Positions 35,086 to 44,115 of a stretch of DNA of 64,000 nucleotides are shown here, piece after piece (the stretch's first letter is position 1; each line of letters begins with the position of its first letter). The stretch comes from VFJJ01 sp031362415 (GTDB lineage: Bacteria; Actinomycetota; Acidimicrobiia; IMCC26256; VFJJ01). The position numbers were made by a program, and so were the translations under genes. The notes below the pieces were generated by a model. The model was not told where the DNA came from. It did no database searches and was given only the letters and a program-made list of their open reading frames with translations. The stretch is taken from positions 29,491-93,490 of the forward strand of contig JANLSK010000040.1 of NCBI GenBank assembly GCA_031362415.1, written 5' to 3'.

Positions 35086-36132
35086 TCAGGCCCCGGCCGA
35101 CGCCGACTCGGCCTCGGCCTCGGCCACGGCTGTGGCCGTGCCGTTCGCTGTCGCTACGCGAGCAGTGTCGGATACGCCAGGGCGGGCATCGGCTGGACGG
35201 TGGCCGTCGGGAACCACCGGCGGGGCACCGGCGACCGTCGTGGACGTGGCGGCGATCCCCGGATCACCCGTCGACGCAGGATCGAGGTGCGCAGCGGCCC
35301 AGCGGGCATCGAGGATGGCCTCGATCGTCCGGGCGACCCGCACCGACTCCTCGACGTGGTGCACCCGCAGGATCCGGCATCCGTGGGCGACACCGAAGGC
35401 GACCGACGCCAACGAGACCTCGGCCCGATCGGTCACGTCGAGATCGCACAGCTCGCCGAGGAACCGCTTGTTCGACGCCGAGAGCAGCAGCACGTGTCCG
35501 AGACGGGCGAGTTGCTCGCTCTCGCGTTGGAGCACGGCGCTCTGCCAGCGGGACTTCCCCAGATCCAACCCGGCGTCGACGACGATCCGCTCGGGCGCGA
35601 TGCCGTGCGCCTCGGCCTGACGAGCCCGGTCGACCAGGAAGGCGCGAACATCGGGAACGAGATCGTCGTAGAACGGCTCAGGATCGGCCACCCGGGGGCG
35701 GAGCCGGATGTGGGTGGCGACGACCGTCGCCCCGCAGCGCGCCGCTGTCGACAGATATCCGGGGTCGGCAAATCCGCTGATGTCGTTGCCGATCACGGCC
35801 CCCGCCGCGCAGGCCTCCTCGAGCACCGGGGCCCGCCAGGTATCGCAGGACAGCGGAACGTCGAAGCGCTCGTGGAGCGCGGCGATGGCCGGAACGACCC
35901 GGTCGAGCTCCTCGGCCTCGGTCACTTCCTCGCCCGGCCCGGCCTTGACCCCACCCACGTCGAGGATGTCGGCGCCCTGACTCACGATCTCCTCGGCCCG
36001 ACGGAGGAACGCATCGAAGCCCCACGTGCGGCCCTGGTCGTAGAACGAGTCGGGGGTTCGATTGAGGATCCCCATGACCAACGACCGGGTGCGCAGGTCG
36101 TAGATGCGATCACCGAGTCGGAGGGTCCACAT
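35086..36132 (-). CDS. Dihydropteroate synthase paralogue, FolP2 type
   Basis: TIM-barrel protein of the pterin-binding family. GILNRTPDSFYDQG (21-34) and DVGGVKAGPGEEV (58-70) match the mycobacterial FolP2 pattern rather than the catalytic DHPS forms TPDSFSDGG and DxGGESTRPG. CDTWRAPVLEEACAAGA also follows FolP2. Mycobacterial FolP2 is reported to lack DHPS activity. 348 residues because of a 60-residue Ala/Thr/Val/Pro-rich tail. Start at 36132 (MWTLRLGDRIY) fits the family; it lies 13 bp after comEC. No other folate gene is present. Confidence 0.85.
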   Translation of the reverse strand: MWTLRLGDRIYDLRTRSLVMGILNRTPDSFYDQGRTWGFDAFLRRAEEIVSQGADILDVGGVKAGPGEEVTEAEELDRVVPAIAALHERFDVPLSCDTWRAPVLEEACAAGAVIGNDISGFADPGYLSTAARCGATVVATHIRLRPRVADPEPFYDDLVPDVRAFLVDRARQAEAHGIAPERIVVDAGLDLGKSRWQSAVLQRESEQLARLGHVLLLSASNKRFLGELCDLDVTDRAEVSLASVAFGVAHGCRILRVHHVEESVRVARTIEAILDARWAAAHLDPASTGDPGIAATSTTVAGAPPVVPDGHRPADARPGVSDTARVATANGTATAVAEAEAESASAGA

Positions 36133-36145
36133 GGTGTGGCCGAGC

Positions 36146-37783
36146 CTACCCGGAGGGCCCCGCAGCTCCCGGGCCACCAGACGGGACCGGGAGCGGGACA
36201 CGCTCCGGGCCACCAGACGGGTCACGGGTCCGTCCAGCCCGGGGGGCGCCACGACGCCAGCGGAGCACGGCGCCCAGTGCCCCGACCGCGCCCACCAGGG
36301 CCCAGGCCGCTCGGGGGCCGATGGCCACGGGATGGCGGGCCGCGACCGACGCCACGGCTTCGACCCAGCGCAACAGACCCAGCACCGGCCACTGCAGCAC
36401 CTCGGCCGCCAGGGGCCACCACGGTCGAACGAGACCGCCGAGCACGCCCGAGACCAGTCCCAGTACCGTGATCGCGCCGGCCGCCGGCACCGCGAGCACG
36501 TTGGCCGGTATCGACACCAACGACACGGTCCCGAACACCGGCAGCAGGATCGGCGCCACGCCGAGCTGCGCCGCCAGCGTCACCGAGGCCACCTCGGTGA
36601 ACCACGCCGGGCCCGGGAAGCGTCGGCGGATGGGCTCCGACAGGAGGAGGATTCCAAGGCTCGCTCCCGACGAGAGCAAAAAGCCCACCGAGTGCAACAA
36701 GAAGGGATCGGCGAGCAACAGCGCGGTCACGGCGATCGCCAGGATACGAAGCCCCGCCGTCGGCCGTCCGAGCGCCGAGGCGCTGACCGCGACGATGGCC
36801 ATGGCTGAGGCTCGGAGAACCGACGGTTCCCAGCGCGTCACCGTCCCGAAGAGGATCACGACGGCGACGCTGAGCATCCAGCGCGTCCGCCACGAACCCC
36901 GCCGCAGCAGCGGCCGCAGGCCGCCGAGCACGAAGGCCACGTTGGCGCCCGACACCGCCAACAGATGGCTGAGGCCGGCGGCCCGGAACTCGTCGGTGAC
37001 AGCCGTTGGGATCGACCGGGTGTCGCCGATCAGGAATCCGGCCAGCAGTCCCCTCTCGGGCGAGGGCAGCGACGCTCCGCCTGCGAGCACGAGGCCCCGC
37101 ACGGTGTTGGCCATTCGCCAGAGCGGCAAACGGGCGGGAGCCACGTCGACCATCTGCACGACGTCGAGCTCCCCCACCACGTGACGGCGCCACATCCAGG
37201 AATCAAAGTCCTGTAAGGGTCCGAGCCGACCCAGCACCACGATCTCACCCGCGGCCGCGAGCGTGGCCACTCGCCGGGCCTCGCGTCCCGCAGCCCGCAC
37301 GATCACATGACGGTCGCCGCCCGAGCGCCATTCCCCGGCGGAACCCGCAACCGGCTCACCGGATCGGTCGACCACCAGGAACGCACGTGTCCGAACCTCG
37401 ACCCGCGCCGTACGAGCACCGGGTCCGAACGTGTCGGGATCGCCCACGAGCCGGCCCCGCAACACCACCAGGTCGCGCTCGAGCACCGGCTGCGTGAGCG
37501 GCGAATGCTCGAGCCCGTCTCGCGCCCGGAGCGTGAGCGTTCCTGCCACCGCCGCCACCCCGATCAGCGCAACACAACGCCGAGCCCGCACGTCACCCAC
37601 CAGCAACGCCGCCAGCCCGGCCAGCCCCGCCACCGCCAGCAGCCGCCAGCCGGGAGAGGCCGGCCCTCGATGCCCCGCCGCGATCCCCACGATCACCGAC
37701 CCGAGCACCGCGCCCGGTCCCCATCCCAACCGGGTGCGGGACTCGCCGCCAGACGACAGTTCCGGCACAGAGAACGGGCTCAC
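36146..37783 (-). CDS. comEC: ComEC/Rec2-type DNA uptake membrane protein lacking the hydrolase domain
   Basis: Predicted inner-membrane channel for single-stranded DNA in natural transformation. The N-terminal DUF4131-like OB region (about 75-215) is followed by the competence domain with LIGDTRSIPTAVTDEFRAAGLSHLLAVSGANVAFV, shortened here to GLSHLLAVSGANVAFV, and many helices to about residue 505. The C-terminal metallo-beta-lactamase-like domain of full-length ComEC is absent; only a Pro/Gly/Arg tail follows. 545 residues instead of about 750. Overlaps comEA by 4 bp. Confidence 0.9.
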   Translation of the reverse strand: MSPFSVPELSSGGESRTRLGWGPGAVLGSVIVGIAAGHRGPASPGWRLLAVAGLAGLAALLVGDVRARRCVALIGVAAVAGTLTLRARDGLEHSPLTQPVLERDLVVLRGRLVGDPDTFGPGARTARVEVRTRAFLVVDRSGEPVAGSAGEWRSGGDRHVIVRAAGREARRVATLAAAGEIVVLGRLGPLQDFDSWMWRRHVVGELDVVQMVDVAPARLPLWRMANTVRGLVLAGGASLPSPERGLLAGFLIGDTRSIPTAVTDEFRAAGLSHLLAVSGANVAFVLGGLRPLLRRGSWRTRWMLSVAVVILFGTVTRWEPSVLRASAMAIVAVSASALGRPTAGLRILAIAVTALLLADPFLLHSVGFLLSSGASLGILLLSEPIRRRFPGPAWFTEVASVTLAAQLGVAPILLPVFGTVSLVSIPANVLAVPAAGAITVLGLVSGVLGGLVRPWWPLAAEVLQWPVLGLLRWVEAVASVAARHPVAIGPRAAWALVGAVGALGAVLRWRRGAPRAGRTRDPSGGPERVPLPVPSGGPGAAGPSG

Positions 37784-38688
37784 ACCGTCACCAGGGGCTC
37801 GAGCTGGGCGAGGCGGCTCTCGCCGATGCCCCGCACGTCGAGCAGATCGCGTGGCGAGCGGAACCCTCCTCGGGCGTCGCGTTCAGCCATGATCGCTCCG
37901 GCGATCGACGGCCCGACCCCGGGCAAGGTCTCGAGCTCGGCCTGGTTGGCCGTGTTCAGGTTCACGGGCTGCGGCAACGGGCTCGGTGCCGATCCCGAGG
38001 ACGAGCCTCCCCCGGCTCGTTCGCCATCGACGACGGGCCCCGGGGTGCCGCCCGACACTCCGACACCTGTACCGGTCGCCGCCGCACCTGCTCCGACAGC
38101 GCCTGTGACGGTCTCGCCGAAGAGCGGGACGCCGACGCGCTGGCCATCGATAAGCGGCTGAGCCCGGTTCAGCGCGTCGACATCGGCCCCGAGCACCGGG
38201 CCACCGGCAGCCAGCACGGCATCGTCGACCCGGGCCCCCGCCGGCAGCCGATACACGCCCGGCGTAGCGACCGCCCCGGCAACGTGGACGACGATCGTTA
38301 CCGGAACCGGCACGGTCGAGGCGTTGGTCGTCGCCGCCCCGAGGTCGGTCGCCGGGCCTGTCGGCACGCCGGCAGCCGGGTCGGCGGTGGCAACCCCAAC
38401 GGAAGCAGGGGGCGGCGACGGGCTGGCGGCACGCGCTGTCGTGGTGCTCGGGACGGCGCCGGTGGCCGGATCGGCCGATGCGTCATCGACCCCGGCCCGG
38501 TACCAGAGCCATCCGGCGAGCACGGCAACCAGCGCCAGGGCAACAGCGCCGAAGCGGGGGTCGGAGCGCAGCCGGGACAGCCGATCGGCGAGCGACGGCC
38601 CTCGACCGTCGGGCAGGCGGGGCACGGAGGAGATGGGAGCTGGTGCCGGCGCCGCTCGGGGCGCGTCGGCCGAGCCGTCGGAGAACAT
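37780..38688 (-). CDS. comEA: ComEA-type DNA receptor
   Basis: Membrane-anchored DNA-binding protein for uptake. One transmembrane helix (about residues 50-66, VALALVAVLAGWLWY), a long Pro/Ala/Thr linker, an SLBB domain (VVHVAGAVATPGVYRLPAGARVDDAV), another low-complexity linker, and a C-terminal helix-hairpin-helix domain (VNLNTANQAELETLPGVG, GFRSPRDLLDVRGIG). Start at 38688 has GGAGGTGA upstream; a GTG 36 bp earlier is less likely. Its 4-bp overlap with comEC indicates coupling. Confidence 0.93.
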   Translation of the reverse strand: MFSDGSADAPRAAPAPAPISSVPRLPDGRGPSLADRLSRLRSDPRFGAVALALVAVLAGWLWYRAGVDDASADPATGAVPSTTTARAASPSPPPASVGVATADPAAGVPTGPATDLGAATTNASTVPVPVTIVVHVAGAVATPGVYRLPAGARVDDAVLAAGGPVLGADVDALNRAQPLIDGQRVGVPLFGETVTGAVGAGAAATGTGVGVSGGTPGPVVDGERAGGGSSSGSAPSPLPQPVNLNTANQAELETLPGVGPSIAGAIMAERDARGGFRSPRDLLDVRGIGESRLAQLEPLVTV

Positions 38689-38856
38689 GGGTATCGTCAC
38701 CTCCGCCGCACAGGCGCGCGGCACCGGTCGGAGCTATCGAGAGCAGACCGCGGAGGGAAGCGGGTGGGTCGGCGACCGCCGACGCGAACAAACGATCGTT
38801 GGAGACGGTAGCAAGTGCGGCGGCTCGTGACCAGACCCAACCCGACGACGATTGTG

Positions 38857-40308
38857 CTACGCGCCGCTTTCGCTGAAAACCACGGGCTCGACCTCGAAGT
38901 CGTTGTGGTCGCCGACGACGTAGACGAGTGACGAGCGCTCAGCCTCGGGCACCTCGAAGCAGAAGGTGACGAGCCCGGTCTGTCCAGGGACGAACTCGAA
39001 CGTCGACTCGATCACCGAGCTGTCGAGGAAGCAGGCGAAGGCATTGTCGAAAACCTCGGAGCCCAAGGCCTGTACCACGATCCCCGGTGTTCCCGTCAAC
39101 TCGTCGCCCGTGTAGGTGGCTTCGACGATCACCACGAGGAAGACGTTGCCAGGCTCGGGCGCACCGAAGAACTCGTCGACGAGGCCGCCAGCGACGCCAT
39201 CCTCGACCCGGGTGAGCGACGCCGACCATCCAGCCGAGAACTCGAACCCGGTGCCCAGCGCAGCCGGGTTCCCCGGCGAGCCGGGCGGGCCCCCGGAGGG
39301 CGGACCCGACGCCGGTATCGGTGGAGGGTCGGCGGTCTCGGTGGAGGCTTCGCTGAACACCCTCGGCTCGCCGTCGAAGTCGAACACGTTCTCGAGGGCG
39401 AAGATCACCGAAGCGCGCTCGTCGACGGGGATCTCCACACAGACCGCAAGCGGCGCCGTCTGGCCCGGCCGGAAGTTGTAGGTGCTCGGGGCCAGGTTGG
39501 CGTCGAGCAGGCATTCGAACGATGTCGCGAAGACCTCGGAGCCAAGGGCCTCGATGAAGATGCCTGGCGATGCCGTGAGCTCCTCACCGGCGTAGGTGAC
39601 GTCGGCTGAGACGGCCAGGAACATCTGGCCCGCCGCTGGTTCGCTCGAGAACTCCCCCAGCAGACCCTCAGCCGTTGCGTCGCGCACCGATGCGATGGTG
39701 GCAAACCAACCGTCGCCCAGGTCGAAGATCGTCCCCAGCGCCGCTGGGCGCTCGCGGGTGCCGAGGCCGTCACCCCCGGCGTCGGCTGATGTGGCGTCGG
39801 CGCCGGTTGACGCATCGTCGCTGGCGCGACGGTCGTCGCCCTGCCGGTCGTCGCCTGTGGTACGGCGTGTCGGCGAATCGGCACCGTCGGCGTCAGATGC
39901 CGCCGGGGTCTCCGATGGTGCGGCGTTGTCACCATCGCCATTGCGGATCAGGACGATCGCACCGATGGGCACGCTCACCAGAGCCAGGACCGCCACGACG
40001 ATGATCCCCGCCACCACACCCGTGCGCCGCTTCGGGATCGGCCCCGGGACCGGTTGCCCCGGGGCCGGCCACGGGCTGGCCTGGTCGGGCCACGGCGCCG
40101 GATCGCCGCCCGAAGGGGGCGACAGCGGTGGCGACAGCGGCGGCGAAGCCGACGCCCATCCCGGAGGGGAGCCGAGCGACGTTCCGAACTGGGGTACCGG
40201 GGGCTGCTCGGGTGCCCAGTGGGCCCGGTGAGCCGGATCGGGATGCGTGTCGGGCGGATACCACCTGCCGTCTGATGCCTGCCACCAACCGGCGCGCCCG
40301 TCGTCCAC
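38857..40308 (-). CDS. DUF2510 membrane protein with tandem repeated extracellular domain
   Basis: The N-terminal DUF2510 motif GWWQASDGRWYPPD opens the protein at the GTG start I propose (40308, 483 aa). A Pro-rich linker leads to one transmembrane helix (VVAGIIVVAVLALVSVPIGA), then an acidic linker. Two copies follow of a roughly 120-residue domain resembling DUF4352-like surface domains: copy one around AALGTIFDLGDGWFATIASV, copy two around AALGTGFEFSAGWSASLTRV. Each has a central ALGSEVF and paired cysteines. The copies are clearly homologous, so an internal duplication occurred. Probably cell-surface; role unknown. It lies 16 bp after the peptidase-like gene. Confidence 0.8.
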   Translation of the reverse strand: MDDGRAGWWQASDGRWYPPDTHPDPAHRAHWAPEQPPVPQFGTSLGSPPGWASASPPLSPPLSPPSGGDPAPWPDQASPWPAPGQPVPGPIPKRRTGVVAGIIVVAVLALVSVPIGAIVLIRNGDGDNAAPSETPAASDADGADSPTRRTTGDDRQGDDRRASDDASTGADATSADAGGDGLGTRERPAALGTIFDLGDGWFATIASVRDATAEGLLGEFSSEPAAGQMFLAVSADVTYAGEELTASPGIFIEALGSEVFATSFECLLDANLAPSTYNFRPGQTAPLAVCVEIPVDERASVIFALENVFDFDGEPRVFSEASTETADPPPIPASGPPSGGPPGSPGNPAALGTGFEFSAGWSASLTRVEDGVAGGLVDEFFGAPEPGNVFLVVIVEATYTGDELTGTPGIVVQALGSEVFDNAFACFLDSSVIESTFEFVPGQTGLVTFCFEVPEAERSSLVYVVGDHNDFEVEPVVFSESGA

Positions 40309-40324
40309 GAGACTCGACGCTAGG

Positions 40325-40750
40325 TCAACCCGGGGCCGGATCGCGAGGTGGGCGGGCCCACTCGCCGGCGATGCGGTAGGCCTCCTCCTCAAAGGGAATG
40401 CTTCGGTAGGCGGCCTTGTGTCGCCCCTTGTGCTTCACGAGCAGCGTTGCGTAGTCGCGCAGATACCGGTACGTGAACCGCAGATAACCCAGGTCGCGGT
40501 ATTGGCGGACGTGCACCAGCTCGTGGGCCAGCAGGGTGGTGCGATGTGCGTGGCTCCGGGTGAGGAACACGAAGCGTCCCATGGTCATTCCGTGCGCGCC
40601 CGGCAGCCAGGGCACCACGATCACCACGGCCCGTGCCCGGTCGAGGAGCGGCACGATGTCGTAGTGGCGCAGCTCGGCGGCCACCAACCGACGAGCGCGA
40701 AACATCTGGGGGCGAGCACCCAGGGCCGGAAGCCCGGCGCCTGTCACCAT
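40325..40750 (-). CDS. Small HExxH putative metallopeptidase
   Basis: 141 residues with the zinc motif HELVH in TTLLAHELVHVRQYRDLG (about residues 73-90) and a downstream Glu-rich segment IPFEEEAYR that could supply the third ligand, resembling DUF4157-like gluzincins. No signal peptide; the N-terminus is basic and a short hydrophobic stretch VVIVVPWLPG precedes the motif. It starts 2 bp after leuS, so it is probably translationally linked. Activity is inferred from the motif only. Confidence 0.75.
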   Translation of the reverse strand: MVTGAGLPALGARPQMFRARRLVAAELRHYDIVPLLDRARAVVIVVPWLPGAHGMTMGRFVFLTRSHAHRTTLLAHELVHVRQYRDLGYLRFTYRYLRDYATLLVKHKGRHKAAYRSIPFEEEAYRIAGEWARPPRDPAPG

Positions 40751-40752
40751 GG

Positions 40753-43700
40753 TCAGCCCACCACGATGTTGAGGAGCCGGCCGGGCACCACGATCACCTT
40801 GCGCACCAACACGCCATCGAGATGACCGGCGACGCGGTCGTTGGCCCTGGCGGCGGCGAGCAGCGTGGCCTCATCGCCAGCTTGCGAGGATGCCACGGTG
40901 ATCTGCCCCCGCACCTTCCCGTTGATCTGGACCGGCATCTCGACCAAATCCTCGACGATCAGCGCCGGGTCGGCCACGGGAAACGCCTTGAACGCCAAGG
41001 GCTCGGCGTGCCCGAGGCGCGACCACAGTTCCTCACAGAAATGGGGGGCCATGGGGGCGAGCATCAGCACCAATGGCTCGGCCACCTCGACGGGTAACTG
41101 TCCGGTTACGCTCACGATCGGTGTGAGGTGGTTCGTCAGCTCGATCAGCTTGGCGATGGCCGTGTTGAAGCGCAGGTCCTCGAGGTCGTCGGTGACGGCG
41201 GCGATCGTCTTGTGCAGCAAGCGCATCGTGCCTCCGTCGAGGCCCGCCGCCCCAACTGCCGAAGCAGCCGCCGAGCCCGCCCCGTCGCCGGACGCTCCCA
41301 TGTTGAGCGCGCCCGTCTGCTCGTTCACGAAGAGGCGCCACACCCGCTGCAGGAACCGGTGCACCCCGACGATGTCGCGTGTGTTCCAGGGCTTCGACTG
41401 CTCGAGACGGCCCATGTACATCTCGTACAGGCGCAGGGTGTCGGCGCCGTAGTCGCGGCAGATCTCGTCGGGCGCCACGGCGTTCTTCAACGACTTGCCC
41501 ATCTTGCCGAACTCGCGGTTCACCGGCTCGCCGTCGTACAGGAACTGGCCCTGCTGCTCGACGACCTTCTCGGCCTCGACGTAGGAGCCGCGCTCGTCGG
41601 TGAACGCAGCGGCCTGGATGTAACCCTGGTTGAACAACCGCTGGAAGGGCTCGGGCGTCGAGACGTGACCGAGGTCGAACAGGATCTTGTGCCAGAAGCG
41701 GGCGTACAGCAGGTGCAGCACGGCGTGCTCGACCCCACCCACGTACAGGTCGACGCCGCCGACGTTCGCCGAGCCGGCACTCTTCGACCCCGTGGCCCCG
41801 ACCATCCAGTAGGCCTCGTTGGCCGGATCGACCAGAGCATCTGCATTGTCGGGGTCGAGGTAACGCAAGTAGTACCAACACGATCCGGCCCACTGAGGCA
41901 TGGTGTTCAACTCACGCCGGTAGGTGCGCAGCCCGGCGCCTTCACCCAGATCGAGCTCGGCGGTCGTCCACTCGGTGGCCCGGGCCAGGGGCGGCTCGGG
42001 GAGCGCGTCGGGATCGTCGGAGGTCTTGGGCATGAAGTCGTCGATGTCGGGGAGCTCGACCGGCAGCATCGATGCCGGGACCGCGATCGGTTGGCCGGTC
42101 TCGTCGTAGACGATCGGAAAGGGCTCGCCCCAGTAACGCTGCCGGCTGAACAGCCAGTCGCGCAGCTTGTAGGTGACGCGTCGCCGGCCGTGCCCCTCGG
42201 CTTCCAGCCAATCGATGATGCGGGCCTTGGCCGCGTCGACCCTCAGCCCGTCGAGGAACCCGGAGTTGATCGCCGGCCCGTCACCCGTGAAGGCCCCGCC
42301 CTCCCAGCCCGCAAACGGCTCGACGGTACGAACGATGGGCAGCCCGAAGTCCTCGGCGAACTCCCAGTCGCGCTCGTCCTGGCCGGGGACGGCCATGATG
42401 GCGCCCGTCCCGTAGCCCATGAGCACGTAGTCGGCGATGAACACGGGGACGGGGCCCCCGGTGGCCGGGTTCGTGGCGAACGCGCCGACGAACACGCCGG
42501 TCTTGAGCTTCGACTCGGCCTGACGGTCGATCTCGCTGCGCGCGTTGGTGTAGTCGCGATACGCGGCGACGGCTTCGCGTGGCGTGCGATGCCCGTCGGC
42601 GGGCGAACCAGCGAAGCCACCACCCCGCTGGATCGACGGGGTCCCCGGGGGCCACGCCGAGGCGGTGATCTCGTCGACCAACGGGTGCTCGGGCGCCAGC
42701 ACCATGTAGGTCGCGCCGAAGACCGTGTCGGGGCGCGTTGTGAAGACGGAGATCGCGATGTCGCTCCCGGTGCCGCCGTCGGCGACAGCGTCGTCGGCGA
42801 CGACCGGGAAGGCGATCTCGGCGCCTTCGCTCCGGCCGATCCAGTTGCGCTGCATGAGCTTGATGGGCTCGGGCCAGTCGAGCGCATCGAGGTCGCCAAG
42901 GAGCCGGTCGGCGAACGACGTGATGCGCATGACCCACTGCTTCAGCGGACGCTGGTACACGGGGAAGTTTCCGCGGTCACTGCGACCCTCGGCCGTGACC
43001 TCCTCGTTCGCCAGCACGGTCCCCAGCCCCGGACACCAATTCACGGGCATCTCGGAGCGGTACACCATCCGGCGGGCGTCGATCTCGATCCGACGTTCGA
43101 GCGGCGACAGGTCGCTCCAGGCCCGGCCACTGCGTGTAGGGCGGGAGCCGTCGGCCAGCTGGGCTTCGAGCTCGGCGATCGGGCGGGCCCGTCCGCTCGC
43201 GGGATCGCACCAGGAGTTGAAGATCTGCACGAAGATCCACTGGGTCCAGCGGTAGTAGCCGACGTCGGTGGTCGAGATCCCCCGGCGGGGATCGTGGCCC
43301 AGCCCCAGCCTGCGCAGCTGGGCCTTCATCGACGCGATGTTGCTCTCGGTCGTGATGCGGGGGTGCGTTCCGGTCTGCACGGCGAACTGCTCGGCCGGCA
43401 GCCCGAACGCGTCGTAGCCCATGGCGTGCAACACGTTGAAGCCCCGCATGCGCTTGAAGCGTGACCAGATGTCGGTGGCGATGTATCCCAGCGGATGACC
43501 GACGTGCAGCCCGATTCCCGACGGGTACGGGAACATGTCGAGCACGTACAGCTTGGCCAGGGCCGCTCGTTCAGCGTTGGGCTCGCTCAGTGGACCGGTG
43601 GGATTCGGCGACCAGAACGTGCGCTCGGCGTCCCAGTGGTCCTGCCAGCGGAGCTCGATCTCGTTGGCCAGCGCGGCGGTGTACCGGTGCAGCGGGATGC

Positions 43701-43767
43701 CGTCCTCGGTGTCGGCTCCCGGCACCGTCGGGGCGGTTGCGGGCTCGTCGACCTGCTCGTTGACCAT
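40753..43767 (-). CDS. leuS: Leucyl-tRNA synthetase
   Basis: Class I aminoacyl-tRNA synthetase charging tRNA-Leu, with an editing domain. HIGH motif as HVGH (88-91, GLHVGHPLGY), KMSKS as KMGKS (755-759). The CP1 editing domain spans about residues 270-480, with GTGAIMAVPGQDERDWEFA. 1,004 residues, longer than the usual 830-970, with a 28-residue acidic N-terminal extension. It is first in a long minus-strand run towards comEA. The tRNA-Ala gene is upstream on the other strand. Confidence 0.98.
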   Translation of the reverse strand: MVNEQVDEPATAPTVPGADTEDGIPLHRYTAALANEIELRWQDHWDAERTFWSPNPTGPLSEPNAERAALAKLYVLDMFPYPSGIGLHVGHPLGYIATDIWSRFKRMRGFNVLHAMGYDAFGLPAEQFAVQTGTHPRITTESNIASMKAQLRRLGLGHDPRRGISTTDVGYYRWTQWIFVQIFNSWCDPASGRARPIAELEAQLADGSRPTRSGRAWSDLSPLERRIEIDARRMVYRSEMPVNWCPGLGTVLANEEVTAEGRSDRGNFPVYQRPLKQWVMRITSFADRLLGDLDALDWPEPIKLMQRNWIGRSEGAEIAFPVVADDAVADGGTGSDIAISVFTTRPDTVFGATYMVLAPEHPLVDEITASAWPPGTPSIQRGGGFAGSPADGHRTPREAVAAYRDYTNARSEIDRQAESKLKTGVFVGAFATNPATGGPVPVFIADYVLMGYGTGAIMAVPGQDERDWEFAEDFGLPIVRTVEPFAGWEGGAFTGDGPAINSGFLDGLRVDAAKARIIDWLEAEGHGRRRVTYKLRDWLFSRQRYWGEPFPIVYDETGQPIAVPASMLPVELPDIDDFMPKTSDDPDALPEPPLARATEWTTAELDLGEGAGLRTYRRELNTMPQWAGSCWYYLRYLDPDNADALVDPANEAYWMVGATGSKSAGSANVGGVDLYVGGVEHAVLHLLYARFWHKILFDLGHVSTPEPFQRLFNQGYIQAAAFTDERGSYVEAEKVVEQQGQFLYDGEPVNREFGKMGKSLKNAVAPDEICRDYGADTLRLYEMYMGRLEQSKPWNTRDIVGVHRFLQRVWRLFVNEQTGALNMGASGDGAGSAAASAVGAAGLDGGTMRLLHKTIAAVTDDLEDLRFNTAIAKLIELTNHLTPIVSVTGQLPVEVAEPLVLMLAPMAPHFCEELWSRLGHAEPLAFKAFPVADPALIVEDLVEMPVQINGKVRGQITVASSQAGDEATLLAAARANDRVAGHLDGVLVRKVIVVPGRLLNIVVG

Positions 43768-43862
43768 CCGATCAATCTACCGGCCACCCCCCGAACCCCT
43801 GCGCTCGATTGCGCGCCGCGCCGGCTACCCGGGCTCGAATCCCGCGTGCGGGAGCTCCGAGC

Positions 43863-43890
43863 TCGATCCGGCGGACCCGTTTGCTAGAGT
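43863..43890 (+). promoter_or_regulatory. Candidate promoter of tRNA-Ala
   Basis: TAGAGT at 43885-43890 fits the actinobacterial -10 pattern TANNNT, with TCGATC at 43863-43868 (16-bp spacer) as a weak -35. Initiation about 7 bases later would place the transcript start 8 bases ahead of the tRNA. Confidence 0.4.
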
Positions 43891-43904
43891 CCTGCCCGCA
43901 TCAC

Positions 43905-43977
<73 letters not shown>

Positions 43978-43981
43978 CCCC

Positions 43982-44018
43982 AAACCCCCAGGTCAGCCCG
44001 GCGCTGACCTGGGGGTTT
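43982..44018 (+). terminator. Rho-independent terminator of tRNA-Ala
   Basis: A perfect 16-bp stem (AAACCCCCAGGTCAGC and its complement) with the 5-base loop CCGGC ends in TTTCT, immediately after the tRNA. Confidence 0.9.
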
Positions 44019-44115
44019 CTCGCGTCCCGGCCCGCGACGTAGCCAGCTTGGACGAAGCCTTTCGCTCGCTGGCTCCGTCGGCGTTCTGTCGACCCAACTC
44101 AGAAGGGGGCCTGGC

